64,000 bases of DNA from Mitsuaria sp. WAJ17 (GCF_014174515.1 NZ_JACJUG010000003.1:62001-126000); one strand, 5' to 3'. Shown: positions 27,082 through 35,598, counted from the stretch's first letter. Numbers and translations: made by a program. Notes: generated from the sequence alone by a model not told the origin.

Positions 27082-27821
27082 CACTCCAGGTTCGGGCTGC
27101 GCGCCAGGAACATGGGGTTGAACCAGGCCTCGGGCGCTTCCCGGTTCTTGCGGGCGAGGTAGCGCACCTGCGTTTGCTTGCGCTGCGAGAGCGCATCCTG
27201 CAGCAGCATTTCGCTGATCAGCTGGCCGTTCTTCTCATAGCGGAACTCGGCGGTCTTGGCGAGCTTGTCCGACTGCACATAGAGCTCAGCCCGCAGCGGC
27301 TCGTGCCGGGTCTTGCCCACCCACAGGGTGATGCGCTGGTAGCTCACGCCCTTGCGAGTGGCCTGCAGGGCCAGCTTGAGGCAAGGTAGCTCGCCACAGC
27401 GTTCCTCGCCCTGCAGTTCGCCGCTGTAGTCCTCGCTCCAGGACAGGGTGGCCACGTCGCCGGTGGAGGCGTCGCCCAGCAGCTTCTGCAGGGGCGTGAT
27501 GCGCAGGGGGCGCTGGCTGGAGGGCATCAGCAGCCAAAAGTCGTCGCCCAGCATCAGCACTTTCTGGCCCTTCTCGGCCGGGCTCTGCATGAGCACCAGG
27601 GAGCGGTGATCGGTCTGGGTCAGCACGGTGTAGCGGCGCTCCTTGTCGAGGGTGCCGTCGGCGTTGAGCACGCGGACCTCGGTATCCACCTGCTGCTGCT
27701 TGGCGCCGCCGCTGCGGAAGGCATCGGCGGTCTTCAGTACGGTGGCTGCGTCCAGCGCTTGGGCGGCGGGCGAGAGCAGCAGGGCGCCCAGCAGGGTGCA
27801 GAACAGGGCCTGTGTCTTCAT
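27081..27821 (-). CDS. LolA-like outer membrane lipoprotein-sorting protein
   Basis: This 246-residue periplasmic protein has a signal peptide (AAQALDAA cleavage) and the fold signs of the LolA-like family: an early helix (AATVLKTADAFR), then paired strands such as LVLMQSPAEKGQKVLML, and DDFWLLMPSSQRPLRITPLQKLLGDAS. Family members bind hydrophobic cargo in an open half-barrel. The AAGGAAG site precedes the ATG. It is encoded between an FtsX-type permease and an outer-membrane barrel, suggesting that it shuttles a lipid or lipoprotein-like cargo across the periplasm. The cargo is not known. Confidence 0.85.
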   Translation of the reverse strand: MKTQALFCTLLGALLLSPAAQALDAATVLKTADAFRSGGAKQQQVDTEVRVLNADGTLDKERRYTVLTQTDHRSLVLMQSPAEKGQKVLMLGDDFWLLMPSSQRPLRITPLQKLLGDASTGDVATLSWSEDYSGELQGEERCGELPCLKLALQATRKGVSYQRITLWVGKTRHEPLRAELYVQSDKLAKTAEFRYEKNGQLISEMLLQDALSQRKQTQVRYLARKNREAPEAWFNPMFLARSPNLE

Positions 27822-27843
27822 GAAGGCTTCCTTTTTTGGGTGT

Positions 27844-29064
27844 TCAGACATGGGCCAGGGCTTCGACCACCGGCTGGTGCACTGTGCGGCGCGCGACGAA
27901 GGCGGCACTGAGGCCGGTCAGCAGCAGCATGGCCAGCAGGGTCCAGGCATAGAGCGAGCCGTCGATGGCGATATTCAGCGGATAGCCCTTGTTGGAGCCC
28001 GGCGGGGGCGGCATGTTCACCGGCACCACCAGCAGCAACACGCTGAGCCCGAGGGACAGCAGGGCCCCCAGCAGCGCCCCGCCGCCGCCCAGCACCAGGC
28101 CTTCCAGTGAGAGCGCGGTGAGCAGCTGGCGCGGCGTGGTACCCAGCGCGCGCAGGGTGCCGATCTCGCGGGTGCGCTCGATGATGGCCATAGCCATGGC
28201 ATTGGCCACGACGAAGAGCACGATCAGCGCGATGATCAGGCCCAGGGCGCCGAAGATGCGGTTGTAGAGGTCGCGCACGGCCTGGTAGAAGGTGGCCAGA
28301 TCCAGCCAGGTCTTGACCTTCAACGCAGGGTGGCTCGCCTGCAGTCGCTGCTGCAGGGGCGCGGTGCTGGCCATGTCCTTGAGGAAGACCCCCAGAGTGG
28401 AGACGCGCTCCGTGGCCAGCAGTGCCTGGGCGCTTGGCAGGTCCACGTAGACCAGGCGCTTGTCCAGCTCGGCGATGCCGGTGGACACCACGCCGCGCAC
28501 TGTCACGTCCACCGCGTTGAGCGCGCCGGCCGTGGTGCTGGCCAGCAGGGTCAGGCTGCTGCCGGGCTCGGCCTTGAGGCTCTTGGCCAGGCCCTCGCCC
28601 AGCATGACCACCTGGCGCTCGCGACTCATGATGACTTCGCCGGACTTCACCTGCAGGAACGGGCCCTTGACGGCGAATTCGGCGTCGGCATCGATGCCGT
28701 TGGCCACCATCACCGTGGACTTCTCGCCGTTGGAGATCAGCCCGGTGAACTCGACCCGCGGCAGCACCTGGCGCACCTCGGGCTCGACCAGCACCTGGGT
28801 GCGCAGCGCCTGCCAGTCGTCCAGGCCGTGCTGCAGGGGCACATCCTCGTCCTGGCTGAACTGGGCCGGCGTTCCCAGCACCAGGTGGCCGGTGCTGCGC
28901 GCGGCCGACTGGGCCAGGCTCTCATAGGTGAACAGGGCGAAGCCGCCGGCCAGCAGCAGGCCGGCCGTGCCCAGGGCGGCAATGGCCAGGGTCACGGCTG
29001 AGCGCCGTTTGTTGCGCAGGGCATTGAGCCAGGCGAAGTGCATCCATTTCATCAGTGCGCTCAT
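27844..29064 (-). CDS. ABC transporter permease, FtsX/MacB/LolC type
   Basis: This 406-residue inner-membrane protein has one N-terminal helix (about residues 22-45), a periplasmic domain of some 220 residues, and three C-terminal helices (from about residue 272), the type VII ABC topology shared by MacB, LolC/E and FtsX. The intracellular motif ERTREIGTLRALGTTPRQL is typical. Type VII systems do not carry substrates through the membrane but drive extraction or periplasmic export by mechanotransmission. The ATG overlaps the stop of the ATPase gene. It is the engine of the operon together with that ATPase. Confidence 0.92.
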   Translation of the reverse strand: MSALMKWMHFAWLNALRNKRRSAVTLAIAALGTAGLLLAGGFALFTYESLAQSAARSTGHLVLGTPAQFSQDEDVPLQHGLDDWQALRTQVLVEPEVRQVLPRVEFTGLISNGEKSTVMVANGIDADAEFAVKGPFLQVKSGEVIMSRERQVVMLGEGLAKSLKAEPGSSLTLLASTTAGALNAVDVTVRGVVSTGIAELDKRLVYVDLPSAQALLATERVSTLGVFLKDMASTAPLQQRLQASHPALKVKTWLDLATFYQAVRDLYNRIFGALGLIIALIVLFVVANAMAMAIIERTREIGTLRALGTTPRQLLTALSLEGLVLGGGGALLGALLSLGLSVLLLVVPVNMPPPPGSNKGYPLNIAIDGSLYAWTLLAMLLLTGLSAAFVARRTVHQPVVEALAHV

Positions 29065-29783
29065 GCGGCCAACTCCTTGTGGGCATGGGCCTCGTGCGAG
29101 GCCGTGGGGACGATGCGGCCGTCCAGGAGGCTGATCACGCGGTCGCAGCGCCGGGTCAGCCTGTCGTCATGGGTGGCGATCAGGAAGGCCGCTCCCGCCT
29201 CATGCGCCAGGCTGCGCATGAGGCCGAGCACCTGCTCGGCAGTGTGCGAATCCAGGCTGGCCGTGGGCTCGTCGGCGATCACCAGGCTGGGCCGCTTGAC
29301 CAGGGCCCGTGCCATGGCTACGCGCTGGCGCTGGCCGCCCGACAGGGCATCCGGCCGGTGCGCCGCATGCTCGCTCAAGCCCACCTGCGCCAGCGCCTCG
29401 GCCACCCGCGCGCGCCGCTCGGCGGACGGCACGCCGGCCAGAAACAGCGGGTAATCGACGTTCTCGGTCACCGTCATCACCGGCACCAGGTTAAAGCTCT
29501 GGAACACGAAGCCGATGGTGTCGCGGCGCAACAGCGTCGAGGCCAGGGTCTGTCGCGCATCGACCGGCTGGCCGTGAAGCAAGACCTGACCCTCATCTGG
29601 GCTGTCGATCAGGCCGCAGAGGTTGAGGATGGTGCTCTTGCCGCTGCCCGAGGGACCGGTCAGGGCCAGCAGCTCGCCAGCGCGCACGTCCAGGTCCACG
29701 CCCTGCAAGGCCGGCACGACGTGCTCGCCCAGCCGGTAGGTCTTGCGCACGCCGCGCAGGGCCATGACGGTGGCGGCGGCCAT
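29061..29783 (-). CDS. ABC transporter ATP-binding protein, MacB/LolD type
   Basis: This 240-residue ATPase has Walker A GPSGSGKST, the Q-loop in GFVFQSFNLVPVMTVTENV, the signature LSGGQRQRVAMARAL, and Walker B SLVIADEPTASLD followed by the H-loop ATHDD. The segment after the Q-loop (NLVP-TVTENV) is characteristic of the LolD/MacB family. The ATG at 29783 is used, with GGAGGTG a few bases upstream and overlapping the stop of the preceding gene; an upstream in-frame start would enter the TPR gene. It pairs with the permease downstream. Confidence 0.95.
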   Translation of the reverse strand: MAAATVMALRGVRKTYRLGEHVVPALQGVDLDVRAGELLALTGPSGSGKSTILNLCGLIDSPDEGQVLLHGQPVDARQTLASTLLRRDTIGFVFQSFNLVPVMTVTENVDYPLFLAGVPSAERRARVAEALAQVGLSEHAAHRPDALSGGQRQRVAMARALVKRPSLVIADEPTASLDSHTAEQVLGLMRSLAHEAGAAFLIATHDDRLTRRCDRVISLLDGRIVPTASHEAHAHKELAA

Positions 29784-30430
29784 CAATGCACCTCCTTCAG
29801 GGCGGCCTGCGCTTCGGCGGCCTGAGGGCACTGGCGCTCGATGACTTGCTGGAACAGGGCCTTGGCGCGATCGCCCTGCTTGGCCTGCAGAGCCTGGCGG
29901 CCTGCTCGCATCAGCACCGCGCCCTGGAAGCCGGCGGGCGATTTGCCGAACAGGGGGCTGGCCTGGATCTCGTCCAGCAGCTGACGGCCGCGTGGGCCGC
30001 GGTTGAACATGTCGGGCAGGCCCAGGAAGGTATTGGCCGCGACGAAACGGGTCTGCAGGCTCACCGGCGTGCCTTGGTACAGCGTCTGGTCGTGGGCCGG
30101 GGCGAGCAGGACCAGGGCCTTGTCGATCTGGGCCAGGCCGTCCTCGGCGTAACTCATCTTCTTCCAGGGAGCCCAGGCGTCGCGGGCCTTGAGGGTGGTG
30201 GCGGCGCCCGCATAGCTCATCAGCAGGGGATGCCCGGGCTCGACCTTGAGCAGGGCCTGGAACTGCTCCAGGCTGGCCTCGGTGGCTTCGGACTTGCCCT
30301 GGGTGGCCGCCATGAACTGGCCGATGGCCGTCTGCGTTGCGGGCTCAGGAAGAGCATGGGCGGCCAGCGAGACGGTCAGCACGATGGCCAGGGGCAGCTT
30401 GCGGGCGAGGCGGAGAAGGGAGTGGGGCAT
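29783..30430 (-). CDS. exported TPR-like protein, first gene of the ABC operon
   Basis: This 215-residue protein has a signal peptide (about residues 1-27, ending AAHA-LPEP) after a GAGGA site. The mature part is all helical, with repeating Ala/Leu pairs (e.g. LEQFQALLKVEPGHPLLMSYAGAA and AGRQALQAKQGDRAKALFQQVIE), consistent with TPR-like hairpins. No lipobox is seen. It opens the operon with the ATPase, permease, LolA-like and barrel genes, and probably scaffolds or regulates the envelope complex. The specific function is unknown. Confidence 0.75.
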   Translation of the reverse strand: MPHSLLRLARKLPLAIVLTVSLAAHALPEPATQTAIGQFMAATQGKSEATEASLEQFQALLKVEPGHPLLMSYAGAATTLKARDAWAPWKKMSYAEDGLAQIDKALVLLAPAHDQTLYQGTPVSLQTRFVAANTFLGLPDMFNRGPRGRQLLDEIQASPLFGKSPAGFQGAVLMRAGRQALQAKQGDRAKALFQQVIERQCPQAAEAQAALKEVH

Positions 30431-30565
30431 GGCGTCCTCATGTCGGGGTTGGAACATGGGACGCAGCGTAGGCCGGGGGCCGCGGCGCGGCGAGGGGCCC
30501 GCGACGGGCCGGCAGGCCATGCCGTGAAACGACAGCCAGGCGGCGCGAGATGCCGCGCCGTCGGG

Positions 30566-30594
30566 AAAGAAAAGAGCCGGCACGAGGGCCGGCT
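30566..30594 (-). terminator. terminator of the HKDG-repeat protein gene
   Basis: On the minus strand AGCCGGC pairs with GCCGGCT, followed by the T-rich tail CTTTTCTTTC. It lies 50 bases after the stop of the gene ending at 30644. Confidence 0.7.
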
Positions 30595-30643
30595 GAAGGC
30601 GGCGCGAGCCGCCAGGACATTCCGCAGGGTTCAGGGGTGAGGC

Positions 30644-31057
30644 TTACTTCTTGGCAGCCTCGGTTTTGTTGTCAGTCTTGGCGGCGGCCGCGGGAGCGGC
30701 GGTCGGGGCTGGCGTGGCGGCGGGGGCGGGGGCGGGCTTGGCTTCAGCGGCGGGGGCCGCGTCCTTGGCGCCGTCCTTGTGGCTCATCTTGTGCCCATCC
30801 TTGTTGGCCATCTTGTGGCCGTCCTTGTGCATGGGCTTGCCTTCCGCTGCCTTCTCGGCGGCCGGGGCGGGCGGCGTGGCGGGCGTCGCGGCGCTGGCAG
30901 CGGCCATGGGCTTGTTCATCGGGGCCGCCGTGGCCGGTGCGGTGGCGGGGCTGGTGGCTGCGGGCTTGGCCGGCGCTGCGGTGGTGGCCGGAGCCTGGGC
31001 GAAGGCGGCACCGCTCAGGGCCAGCAGGGAAGCGATCAGGGAGGTCTTGGCGTTCAT
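30644..31057 (-). CDS. small exported protein with His/Met/Asp HKDGHKM repeats
   Basis: This 137-residue protein has a signal peptide (MNAKTSLIASLLALSGAAFAQ), an Ala/Pro/Thr-rich disordered body, and a central cluster of repeats built on H-K-D-G-H-K-M (about residues 75-97, three HKDG units). Repeated His, Met and Asp in an exported, disordered protein suggest weak metal binding (copper, iron or zinc) or a filler role, but this is inference. Ala-rich exported proteins with such repeats are seen in other Burkholderiales and have no known function. It has its own terminator. Confidence 0.7.
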   Translation of the reverse strand: MNAKTSLIASLLALSGAAFAQAPATTAAPAKPAATSPATAPATAAPMNKPMAAASAATPATPPAPAAEKAAEGKPMHKDGHKMANKDGHKMSHKDGAKDAAPAAEAKPAPAPAATPAPTAAPAAAAKTDNKTEAAKK

Positions 31058-31115
31058 GGTCAGGTCCTTGTCGTGAGTGAAGGAAAGTGGGGTGTCAGGT
31101 TTCAAGGCGAAGGGT

Positions 31116-31460
31116 TCAGCTCTTGGGCTGAGTCTGCGCCGGCTGGGTCTGGGTGCCTGCCGTCGGGGCGGGGCTGGCCTTGGGGGCGACGGCCGGGGTG
31201 CTCGGGGCTTGCGGGGTCACGGCCGGAGTGGCGGCAGTCGCGGCGGGGGTGCTCGCCGTCGCGGGGTTGGTCTTTTCCGAAGCCGTATTGACCTTGGCAT
31301 AGGGCTGCTGACTTGTGGTGTTGGCAGAGCTGGCGGCGGCCTTGTCGGCGCTCACGGTGGCAGCCGGTGCTGCGCTCGTCCCTGGTGCTTGCTGGGCCGT
31401 CGCGACGGCGGCGATCAGTGCCAGCATCGAGGGGATCAGTGCAGTCTTCAGTGCTTTCAT
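31116..31460 (-). CDS. small Ala/Thr/Pro-rich exported protein
   Basis: This 114-residue protein begins after a GGAG site with a basic N-terminus and hydrophobic core (KALKTALIPSMLALIAAVATAQQ). The remainder is low-complexity (Ala, Thr, Pro, Ser), ending TQPAQTQPKS. It resembles its neighbour at 30644 in composition but lacks the HKDG repeats. The two may be paralogues by composition only. The function is unknown and the product may be a disordered periplasmic or cell-surface filler. The 58-base gap suggests possible cotranscription. Confidence 0.6.
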   Translation of the reverse strand: MKALKTALIPSMLALIAAVATAQQAPGTSAAPAATVSADKAAASSANTTSQQPYAKVNTASEKTNPATASTPAATAATPAVTPQAPSTPAVAPKASPAPTAGTQTQPAQTQPKS

Positions 31461-31597
31461 CTGGGGGCTCCAGGGTTGGTGAACTTGTGCCTCCACAACG
31501 AGGCCTGGAGCGCGACAGTTGACGGCCTCCAGTTCAATTTCAAAGCGTTACAAATCCGTTGCGAATCTGTCGCGGCGTCCACTGCAGCGCTGTCCAT

Positions 31598-31613
31598 GGG
31601 GTCAGGTCTTGCC
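31598..31613 (+). repeat. dispersed GGGGTCAGGTCTTGCC element
   Basis: This intergenic copy matches the element exactly. It lies about 55 bases before the gamma-glutamyltransferase start codon. Confidence 0.55.
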
Positions 31614-31667
31614 TTTCTCGGGTGTCGGTCCTGGATGCCAGAATCGTCGCCAGCACAGGAGACCGGC

Positions 31668-33293
31668 ATGACGCATTCCTTTGATTGGCACAACCCGTAC
31701 GCCAGTACCCGCAGCCCCGTGTTCGCGCGCAATGTGGTGTCGACCTCCCACCCGCTGGCCGCGCAGGCGGGGCTTCGCATGCTGGCCGCGGGAGGCAATG
31801 CGGTGGATGCCGCCGTGGCCTGCGCCGCGGTGATGACCCTGGTGGAGCCCTGCAGCAACGGACTGGGCTCGGACGCCTTCTGCATCCTCTGGGACGGCCA
31901 GCGCCTGCATGGGCTCAATGCCTCCGGCCCCGCGCCGCAGGTCTGGTCGCCCGACCACATCCGCCGCAAGTACGGCTGTTCGGAAGACAGCATGCCCAGG
32001 CGCGGTTGGGGGGGCGTCACGGTGCCGGGCGCCGTGGGCGCCTGGGCGGCGCTCAGCGAGCGCTTCGGCCGCCTGCCCTTTGAGGATCTGATGGCGCCGG
32101 CCATCGAGATCGCCGAGCGCGGCTATGCGGTGCCGGTGATCGTGCAGGGCAAGTGGGCACTGGCCGCGGCGCTGGAGGAGCTGACGACCCAACCCGGCTT
32201 CGCGCAGGCCTTTCTGCCGCGCGGTCGTGCGCCAGCGGTGGGCGAGCTCTTCCGCTTTCCCGAGGCCGCTCGCAGCCTGCGCCTGATCGCGCAGACGAAG
32301 GGCGAGGCCTTCTACCGCGGGGAGATCGCCGCCGCGCTGGCCGCCTTCTCGCGACAGACCGGCGGCGACCTGACGGAGGCCGACCTGGCCGCCTTCAGTC
32401 CGCAATGGGTCGATCCCATCCAGCAGGCGCATGCGGGCCACGCGCTGCATGAGATCCCGCCCAACGGCCAGGGCATCGCGGCCCTCATCGCGTTGGGCAT
32501 CCTTCGCCACACGGGCTACCGCGACCATGGGCCCGACGCCGCCGCCGGCCTGCACCTGCAGATCGAGGCCATGAAGCTGGCCTTCGCTGATGTCTACCGC
32601 TACGTGGCCGAACCCGCTGCCATGGACCGCAGCGTCGAGGCCCTGCTGGACGAGCGCTACCTCGCCGGGCGCGCGGCGCTGATCGACCCGCTGCGGGCAC
32701 AGGACTTCAAGCCCGGCAACCCGGTCAGGGGTGGCACCATTTATCTCACCGCCGCGGACGAGCGCGGCATGATGGTCAGCTTCATCCAGAGCAACTTCAT
32801 GGGCTTCGGCTCCGGCCTGGTGCTGCCGGGCTATGGGGTGGCGCTGCAGAATCGCGGGCACTGCTTCACGCTGGCGGACGGCCATCCCAACCAGGTGGCG
32901 CCGGGCAAGCGCCCCTTCCACACCATCATCCCGGCATTCCTGACGCGCGAGGGGCAGGCGCAGATGAGCTTCGGCGTGATGGGCGGCAATATGCAGCCTC
33001 AGGGCCATCTGCAGACCCTGGTCCGCATGCTGGACCACGGCCAGCAGCCGCAGGCCGCCTGCGACGCGCCGCGCTGGCGCTTCAACGCCGGTCGATCCAT
33101 CAACGTGGAGCCGCACATGGCGCCGGCCACCATCGCCGCGCTGGCCGAACTGGGCCACGAGATCGGTGACATCCGCGACAGCTACCAGGACTTCGGGGCC
33201 GGTCAGTTCATCTGGCGCCTGGGCGACCCGGCGGTGGAGGGCTATGCGGCCGCCAGCGACCCGCGGCGCGATGGCGCGGCCGTGGGCTTCTGA
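31668..33293 (+). CDS. gamma-glutamyltransferase family protein
   Basis: This 541-residue N-terminal nucleophile hydrolase is related to gamma-glutamyltranspeptidase. The start is the ATG six bases after AGGAGA; no signal peptide is seen, so it is cytoplasmic, unlike classic GGT. The autoprocessing threonine should be T357 in RGGTIYLTAAD; classic enzymes have TTH here, so this belongs to the divergent branch. The box FMGFGSGLVLPGYGVALQNRG is intact. It may act on glutathione conjugates, gamma-glutamyl amides or acyl amides. It is monocistronic. Confidence 0.88.
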   Translation: MTHSFDWHNPYASTRSPVFARNVVSTSHPLAAQAGLRMLAAGGNAVDAAVACAAVMTLVEPCSNGLGSDAFCILWDGQRLHGLNASGPAPQVWSPDHIRRKYGCSEDSMPRRGWGGVTVPGAVGAWAALSERFGRLPFEDLMAPAIEIAERGYAVPVIVQGKWALAAALEELTTQPGFAQAFLPRGRAPAVGELFRFPEAARSLRLIAQTKGEAFYRGEIAAALAAFSRQTGGDLTEADLAAFSPQWVDPIQQAHAGHALHEIPPNGQGIAALIALGILRHTGYRDHGPDAAAGLHLQIEAMKLAFADVYRYVAEPAAMDRSVEALLDERYLAGRAALIDPLRAQDFKPGNPVRGGTIYLTAADERGMMVSFIQSNFMGFGSGLVLPGYGVALQNRGHCFTLADGHPNQVAPGKRPFHTIIPAFLTREGQAQMSFGVMGGNMQPQGHLQTLVRMLDHGQQPQAACDAPRWRFNAGRSINVEPHMAPATIAALAELGHEIGDIRDSYQDFGAGQFIWRLGDPAVEGYAAASDPRRDGAAVGF

Positions 33294-33425
33294 GGCGACA
33301 GACCCCTGACCATCAGCACTGCAGGAACAGGGGACATTGTGCGAAGCTCGGCCGTCTGTGCTTGTGGAGCCACGAGGGCCGCTGCTAGCATCCACCAACC
33401 CTCCATCTCTCCAGCAGGACGCCCC

Positions 33426-33518
33426 ATGACCAAGCTGCTCGACCGCACCCGACGACGCACCCACCGTGCGGTCTCGGTGCGCCCGTGCGTGCCGGGGCGA
33501 GGTTGCGTGCCGATCTGA
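33426..33518 (+). CDS. possible short leader peptide upstream of the MFS gene
   Basis: An ATG with AGGA nearby opens a 30-codon frame encoding an Arg-rich peptide (RTRRRTHR) ending CVPGRGCVPI. Downstream GCCCGC (33554-33559) pairs with GCGGGC (33566-33571). Such a short frame plus hairpin before a transporter could be a translational attenuator, but it may equally be chance. In the rest of the 317-base gap (33294-33610), nothing else stands out. Confidence 0.2.
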   Translation: MTKLLDRTRRRTHRAVSVRPCVPGRGCVPI

Positions 33519-33610
33519 CTCGGCGTTCCCGCAGCCTTTTTCCATCCCTGCAGGCCCGCTCATCCGCGGGCAGACGCCGGCTCCACGAGCGCCGGCCATC
33601 GGAGACTTTC

Positions 33611-34981
33611 ATGCAAGCCCAAGCCATTGGCTGGCTGGACCGGATCAAGCAAGCCCTGACCCTCCCCGAGGGCGACCTGCTGCGCGACCGGGTGTACCGC
33701 CGGCTCTGGACCTCCATCCTGATCAGCTCACTCGGCGGGCAGATCACCCTGCTGGCCCTGCCCCTGACGGCGGCGGTGCTGCTCAATGCCACGCCCACGC
33801 AGATGGGGCTGCTGACCTCCATGGAGATCGTGCCCTTCGTGCTCTTCTCGCTGCCGGGCGGCGTCTGGCTGGACCGCGTGCGCAAGCTGCCGGTCTACAT
33901 CGTCGGCGAGGCCGTGCTGGGCCTGGCCGTGGGCACCGTGCCCGTGGCCGCCTGGATGGGCTGGCTGAGCATGGGCTGGCTCTATGTGGTCGGCTTCATT
34001 TTGGGGACGATCTACACCATCGCCGGCAGCGCCGCGCAGATCGTGCTGACCCAGGTCGTCACCCGTGACCGCCTGGTCGAGGCCCATGCCAAGAACGCGC
34101 TGGCCTCGTCCGGCGCCGAGGTGGTGGGACCGGGCGTCGCCGGGGCCCTGATCAAGCTGCTGGGCGCGCCCATGGCCCTGGCGGCGGACGCCTGCCTGGT
34201 GATGGTCTCGGCCCTGATTCTGCGCGGCATCCGCGTGCGCGAGGAGCTGCACCACGCCTCTGGGGCCGACTTCTGGCGCGACCTCAAGGCCGGCGTGCGT
34301 TTCGTGCGACACCAGCGCCTGCTGGTGGCCCTGGCCTGCGCGGTGGGCGGCTGGCAGTTCTTCTACAACGCGGCGCTGGTGGTGCAGATCCTCTTCGCCA
34401 CGCGCACCCTGGGCCTGTCCGGCGAGACCGTAGGCCTGTGTTACGTCTCCCTGGGCGCAGGCACGGTGATCACCAGCGTGCTGGGCCACCGCATCAGCAA
34501 GCGCCTGGGGCCCGGCCCCAGCCTGATCGGCGGCTTCGCGGTCTGCGGCCTGGGCTGGCTGACCCTGGGCCTGGCGCCTGTCGGGCCGCTGGGCGTGGCG
34601 GCCTTCGCGGCCATGCTCTTCGCTTTCGGCGTGGGGGCGGTGCTCATCTTCATCAACTTCCTCTCGCTGCGCCAGGCCGTCACGCCGGCGCCCTTGCTGG
34701 GCCGCATGACCAGCACCATGCGCTGGCTGATCCTCATCCCTGCCGGTCCTGGCGCCCTGCTGGGCGGCTGGCTGGGGGAGCACGTGGACCTGCGCGCCTC
34801 GCTGCTGTTCGCTGGCGTCGGCGGCCTGCTGCTGAGTGCGCTGGTGTGGCGCCTGGGCACCATTCGCGGCGTGGCGGAGCTGCCCGTGTTGCAGGACCTG
34901 GGCACCGAGTCCACCCTCGGTGCCGAGGCGCAGCCGGGCCTGCTGCCCGAGATGGGTGCACAAGGGGCGGCGGCCAAATGA
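33611..34981 (+). CDS. MFS transporter, EntS/MFS_3-like exporter
   Basis: This 456-residue inner-membrane protein has about 12 helices. The segment RLWTSILISSLGGQITLLALPLTAAV is typical for the MFS_3/EntS branch, which exports siderophores or hydrophobic compounds. The ATG at 33611 has GGAG seven bases upstream; a longer frame begins near 33485 and is not supported. The C-terminal 25 residues are cytoplasmic and acidic. The next gene, a GNAT acetyltransferase, overlaps by four bases, so exporter and acetyltransferase are cotranscribed, a pairing sometimes seen in resistance loci. Confidence 0.88.
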   Translation: MQAQAIGWLDRIKQALTLPEGDLLRDRVYRRLWTSILISSLGGQITLLALPLTAAVLLNATPTQMGLLTSMEIVPFVLFSLPGGVWLDRVRKLPVYIVGEAVLGLAVGTVPVAAWMGWLSMGWLYVVGFILGTIYTIAGSAAQIVLTQVVTRDRLVEAHAKNALASSGAEVVGPGVAGALIKLLGAPMALAADACLVMVSALILRGIRVREELHHASGADFWRDLKAGVRFVRHQRLLVALACAVGGWQFFYNAALVVQILFATRTLGLSGETVGLCYVSLGAGTVITSVLGHRISKRLGPGPSLIGGFAVCGLGWLTLGLAPVGPLGVAAFAAMLFAFGVGAVLIFINFLSLRQAVTPAPLLGRMTSTMRWLILIPAGPGALLGGWLGEHVDLRASLLFAGVGGLLLSALVWRLGTIRGVAELPVLQDLGTESTLGAEAQPGLLPEMGAQGAAAK

Positions 34982-35589
34982 GCGAGGGCCCGATGAAATC
35001 CCCCGTTGTGCCCGCCGTGCCGCCCCGGGTCCTGCTCAAGGTGCCCGAGGAGCTCAGCAGCGAGCGCCTGGTCCTGCTGTCTGCCCGCGCGGGCTTCGGC
35101 CAGGCGGTCTGCGCTGCGGTGGTGGAGTCCTTCGATCAGCTGCAGCCCTGGATGCCTTGGTGCCAGGAGCGGCCCACGGTGGAAGGCATGGAGGCGGTGG
35201 TGCGCCAGATGCAGGCCCGCTTCATCCTGCGCGAGGACCTCTGCTACTACTTCTTCCGCCGCGGCGAGGACGGTCGGCCTGGGCGCCTGCTGGGCGGCTG
35301 CGGCCTGCATCGCATGGACTGGGATCTGCGCCGCTTCGAGATCGGCTACTGGGTGCGCAGCACGGCCCAGGGGCAGGGCTATGTCAGCGAGATGGTGCAG
35401 CTGCTGGGGCGCCTGGCCTTCGAGCAACTGCGCGCGCGACGCCTGGAGATCCGCTGCGATGCCCGCAACGCCCGCAGCCGGGCGGTGGCCGAGCGCAATG
35501 GCTTCCAGCTTGAGGCCGTGCTGCGCCACGGCATGCTGAGCGTGGACGCTGAGCCGGCCGACCAGTGCCTTTACACACGCTGGCCCTGA
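34978..35589 (+). CDS. GNAT N-acetyltransferase, RimJ-like
   Basis: This 203-residue protein is of the Acetyltransf_3 (RimJ/RimL) type: ERLVLLSARAGFGQAV at the start, then FEIGYWVRSTAQGQGYVSEMVQLL containing the Q/R-x-x-G-x-G/A loop as AQGQGY, and EIRCDARNARSRAVAERNGFQLE. This family acetylates N-terminal amines of ribosomal proteins or small amines such as antibiotics. The ATG overlaps the MFS stop (ATGA). It is followed closely by the convergent glycerophosphodiesterase gene. Confidence 0.9.
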   Translation: MSEGPMKSPVVPAVPPRVLLKVPEELSSERLVLLSARAGFGQAVCAAVVESFDQLQPWMPWCQERPTVEGMEAVVRQMQARFILREDLCYYFFRRGEDGRPGRLLGGCGLHRMDWDLRRFEIGYWVRSTAQGQGYVSEMVQLLGRLAFEQLRARRLEIRCDARNARSRAVAERNGFQLEAVLRHGMLSVDAEPADQCLYTRWP

Positions 35590-35598
35590 AGGCAGCGA

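Noticed and set aside
33649..33662. Functional copy of the dispersed element inside the MFS gene (GCAAGCCCTGACCC) and the similar coding copy at 29579-29592
   Set aside because: Both lie within ordinary codons of conserved genes, so they are probably chance or weak copies and were not listed as features.
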